Made by a program: the position numbers and the translations under genes
The notes under the pieces: model-generated
Databases searched by the model: none
Seen by the model: the letters and a program-made list of their open reading frames with translations, nothing else
Told to the model about the DNA's origin: nothing
From: Xanthobacteraceae bacterium
Lineage (GTDB): Bacteria > Pseudomonadota > Alphaproteobacteria > Rhizobiales > Xanthobacteraceae
Length of the DNA stretch: 5,676 nucleotides
Assembly: GCA_019746355.1 (NCBI GenBank)
Contig: JAIESC010000139.1
Span: 1 to 5,676 of the forward strand
Direction: 5' to 3'
Shown here: piece by piece, positions 5,630-5,676 of the stretch
How the letters are laid out: each line of letters opens with the position of its first letter
Position numbering within the stretch: position 1 is the stretch's first letter

Positions 5630-5676
5630 CATCGGGGCGCCAAATCAGCGAAAGTGGTTGTGCAGCAACACCTTTC

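Noticed and set aside
5449..5643. A 64-codon minus-strand frame upstream of the first modA
   Set aside because: It is Arg-rich with no motif, has no good ribosome-binding site, and covers the palindromes of the leader; probably chance in GC-rich DNA.

Overview
The window looks like chromosomal DNA of a GC-rich alphaproteobacterium, most likely a Bradyrhizobium/Rhodopseudomonas-type member of the Nitrobacteraceae. This rests on codon bias, on the type of the small secreted protein, and on the intergenic palindromic elements built around a CCCGGGCGCAGCGC core, which resemble repeats I know from that group. The genus is inferred from memory, not from a search. No rRNA, tRNA, CRISPR array, transposase or integrase gene was seen.

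Left part (1-1704), all on the minus strand and probably one transcription unit read right to left. It holds an orphan BtuF-like cobalamin-binding protein without a signal peptide (871-1704), a small polytopic membrane protein of the DUF6580 type (264-824), and the N-terminal end of a probable alpha/beta-hydrolase related to PHA synthases that runs off the left edge (1-222). The gaps are about 46 and 41 nt. A 22-bp tandem duplication (1703-1746) overlaps the first possible start codon of the cobalamin-binding gene.

Middle (1705-2230). A 159-nt divergent intergenic region is followed by one short plus-strand gene (1864-2145) for a small exported protein of unknown function. Its stop codon lies in a 20-bp tandem duplication. 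A perfect 19-bp hairpin (2182-2222) then separates it from the convergent mod operon.

Right part (2231-5417), minus strand: a molybdate ABC uptake operon in the order modA (5417-4632), second modA (4583-3801), modB (3602-2910), modC (2908-2231). The two ModA proteins are tandem paralogues, about 70% identical by my hand alignment, and differ at one of the five known oxyanion-contact positions. ModB forms the membrane channel. ModC is the ATPase, in a short form without the C-terminal MOP/TOBE regulatory domain. A 183-bp composite palindromic repeat (3604-3786) fills the gap between the second modA and modB and abuts the modB start codon. About 260 nt upstream of the first modA are non-coding and carry palindromes that could be an operator.

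Most of the window is ordinary metabolism (molybdate uptake and a B12-related locus). I see no evidence of a wholly new system. The points worth a second look are the duplicated, slightly diverged molybdate-binding protein and the repeat placed inside the operon.
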